Assembly: GCA_023380675.1 (NCBI GenBank)
Contig: JAMCRS010000158.1
Coordinates: 1-5,961 of the forward strand
Direction of reading: 5' to 3'
From: Chloroflexota bacterium
GTDB taxonomy: Bacteria > Chloroflexota > Anaerolineae > UBA4142
Length of the DNA stretch: 5,961 nucleotides
Shown here: piece by piece, positions 4,841 to 5,961 of the stretch
How the letters are laid out: the number at the start of each line of letters is the position of its first letter
How positions within the stretch are numbered: the first letter of the stretch is position 1
Position numbers and translations under genes: made by a program
The notes under the pieces: model-generated
Database searches by the model: none
What the model saw: only the letters and a program-made list of their open reading frames with translations
What the model was told of the DNA's origin: nothing

Positions 4841-5950
4841 CTATCCCTCCCGAACAAACACCCCTTTGACGAGTCCCTGCTTTCCCTTGTGAACAGCCGC
4901 CTCGATGGCCTCACCGAACTGCTCGGGCGCAAAGCGGTGCGTGACGAGGCTTGAATGGATCACCCTCCCGTCTCGCAGCAGCTCCAACGCGACCTGGAAC
5001 TCGCGTTTGCCTCCCGGCGCCGTCGCATAACTGTTCGACGGAAGAATGCGGACTTCGTTGTTGAGCATCGTCAGCAGGTCGATCGGTCGACGGCCGGCGA
5101 ACTCTCCGAGCATGGCGACCAACCCGCCCGGGCGCGCCATCGCGATCGCCTGGTCCACTCCGTCCGTTTCGCCCCCCACGCATTCGTACACCTGGTCGGC
5201 TCCCGCGCCGGCCGTCAGCCGCATTACCTCGCGGACCGGGTCGATCCCCGGCGCGGCGGTGACGGTCTCGGTCGCCCCAAGCCGGCGCGCATACTCGGCC
5301 TGGAATTCGTGCCGCGCGATCGCGATCAGGTCGGTCACGCCGCGTGTCTTGAGCACCTGGATCAAGTCCAGTCCGATGATGCCGCAGCCGATCACGACCG
5401 CGCTCTCGCCCGGCCGCGCGTCCGCCAGGTTGGCGGCGTGGACCCCGCAAGCCAGTATGTCGGTCAGCGCCGCCTCTTCGAATGAGAGACGGTCTGGGAT
5501 CGGCTCGACCCGCGTCTCGTGCACGATCGAATATTCGCCCCAGCCGCCGGGCAGCATTCGGACCACCGGGATGCCGACGTGCGCCAGTCCCGACGCGCAG
5601 AGATGATACTGGCCGGTCAGGCAGCGCGGGCAGCTCTTTCCGAACTGGAGGCAGCCGTGCAGCGGCTCCACCGCCACCCTATCGCCGGGCCGAACGCGCG
5701 TCACGCCCTCACCCAGTTTCACCACCACCCCGGCGTTCTCGTGACCCAGGATGGCGGGCAGGTTCTTTTCCGGGACGAGGTGGCGGGTCACGTCGAAGAA
5801 TAGGTGTAGGTCCGAGCCGCAGATTCCGGCCGCCCGGTTGCGCACGAGCACCCAACCGGGCGGCGGCTCGGGGACCGGCCATTCGCGCAGCGAGAGGCAG
5901 CCGGGATAGGCCGCCCCATCCCACACCACCGCCGACATTTTTTCCGGCAT
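4841..5950 (-). CDS. Zinc-dependent medium-chain alcohol/polyol dehydrogenase
   Basis: This NAD(P)-dependent oxidoreductase of the sorbitol/threonine dehydrogenase-like MDR family is 369 aa from the ATG at 5950; an alternative start at Met5 (5938) gives 365 aa. Seen: catalytic-zinc ligands Cys44 (AAGICGSDLH), His70 and Glu71 (GHENAGVV), and Asp164 (LTDILACGVHA) in the place of the usual Glu, as in formaldehyde-dehydrogenase-like members. The structural-zinc lobe has Cys107, Cys110 and Cys118, but the usual first Cys is Gly104, with Cys100 nearby. The Rossmann motif is VIGCGIIGLD (186-195). The acidic residue that normally ends the second strand is absent (IAIARHEF), hinting at NADP preference. 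It probably interconverts a polyol or secondary alcohol and a ketose or ketone. Only 11 bases precede it, so promoter, ribosome site and operon partners are not visible. Confidence 0.92.
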   Translation of the reverse strand: MPEKMSAVVWDGAAYPGCLSLREWPVPEPPPGWVLVRNRAAGICGSDLHLFFDVTRHLVPEKNLPAILGHENAGVVVKLGEGVTRVRPGDRVAVEPLHGCLQFGKSCPRCLTGQYHLCASGLAHVGIPVVRMLPGGWGEYSIVHETRVEPIPDRLSFEEAALTDILACGVHAANLADARPGESAVVIGCGIIGLDLIQVLKTRGVTDLIAIARHEFQAEYARRLGATETVTAAPGIDPVREVMRLTAGAGADQVYECVGGETDGVDQAIAMARPGGLVAMLGEFAGRRPIDLLTMLNNEVRILPSNSYATAPGGKREFQVALELLRDGRVIHSSLVTHRFAPEQFGEAIEAAVHKGKQGLVKGVFVREG

Positions 5951-5961
5951 GTTGATAGTCT

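Noticed and set aside
5046..5606. + strand ORFs opposite the dehydrogenase
   Set aside because: They are compositional shadows rich in Arg, Ser and Pro; the - strand carries complete dehydrogenase motifs.
1..5961. Mobile element, CRISPR array or prophage
   Set aside because: No transposase, integrase, terminal repeats or regularly spaced repeats were seen; the only repeat pair is the two terminator hairpins.

Overview
The window is GC-rich bacterial DNA with closely packed genes, clear Shine-Dalgarno sites and no phage, IS or CRISPR signal. No marker gene fixes the taxon. The FGGY kinase / DUF4432 / class II aldolase set with NIPSNAP and HxlR genes would suit a free-living heterotroph such as a planctomycete or chloroflexote. 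That placement is a guess.

Region 1 (1-3314, + strand) is a sugar-catabolic operon cut by the left edge. It holds an FGGY-family carbohydrate kinase lacking its N-terminus, a DUF4432 protein of the galactose-mutarotase-like fold, and a GatY/KbaY-type class II ketose-phosphate aldolase. The last two overlap by ATGA. The set suggests anomer interconversion of a sugar, phosphorylation of the ketose, and aldol cleavage to triose-level products. The substrate cannot be read from the sequence.

Region 2 (3315-3871) has no convincing protein gene but is rich in RNA structure. It contains a tRNA-like segment with a canonical T-arm ending in CCACCA, running directly into a strong hairpin. A sigma70-like promoter follows, then a second, nearly identical hairpin 177 bp downstream, so the promoter and second hairpin bracket a possible small RNA of about 125 nt. 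Two more hairpins lie at 3752-3796.

Region 3 (3872-4663) is a divergent pair: a small NIPSNAP-domain gene on the - strand and an HxlR-family regulator on the + strand, separated by 60 bp. A consensus TATAAT sits 7 nt before the regulator's ATG, which suggests a leaderless mRNA.

Region 4 (4664-5961) holds a zinc-dependent medium-chain alcohol/polyol dehydrogenase on the - strand, convergent with the regulator and starting at the right edge. A weakly supported 68-codon ORF follows its stop. The dehydrogenase could supply the ketose for the region 1 operon (polyol to ketose, then ketose phosphate, then cleavage), but nothing links them except proximity.
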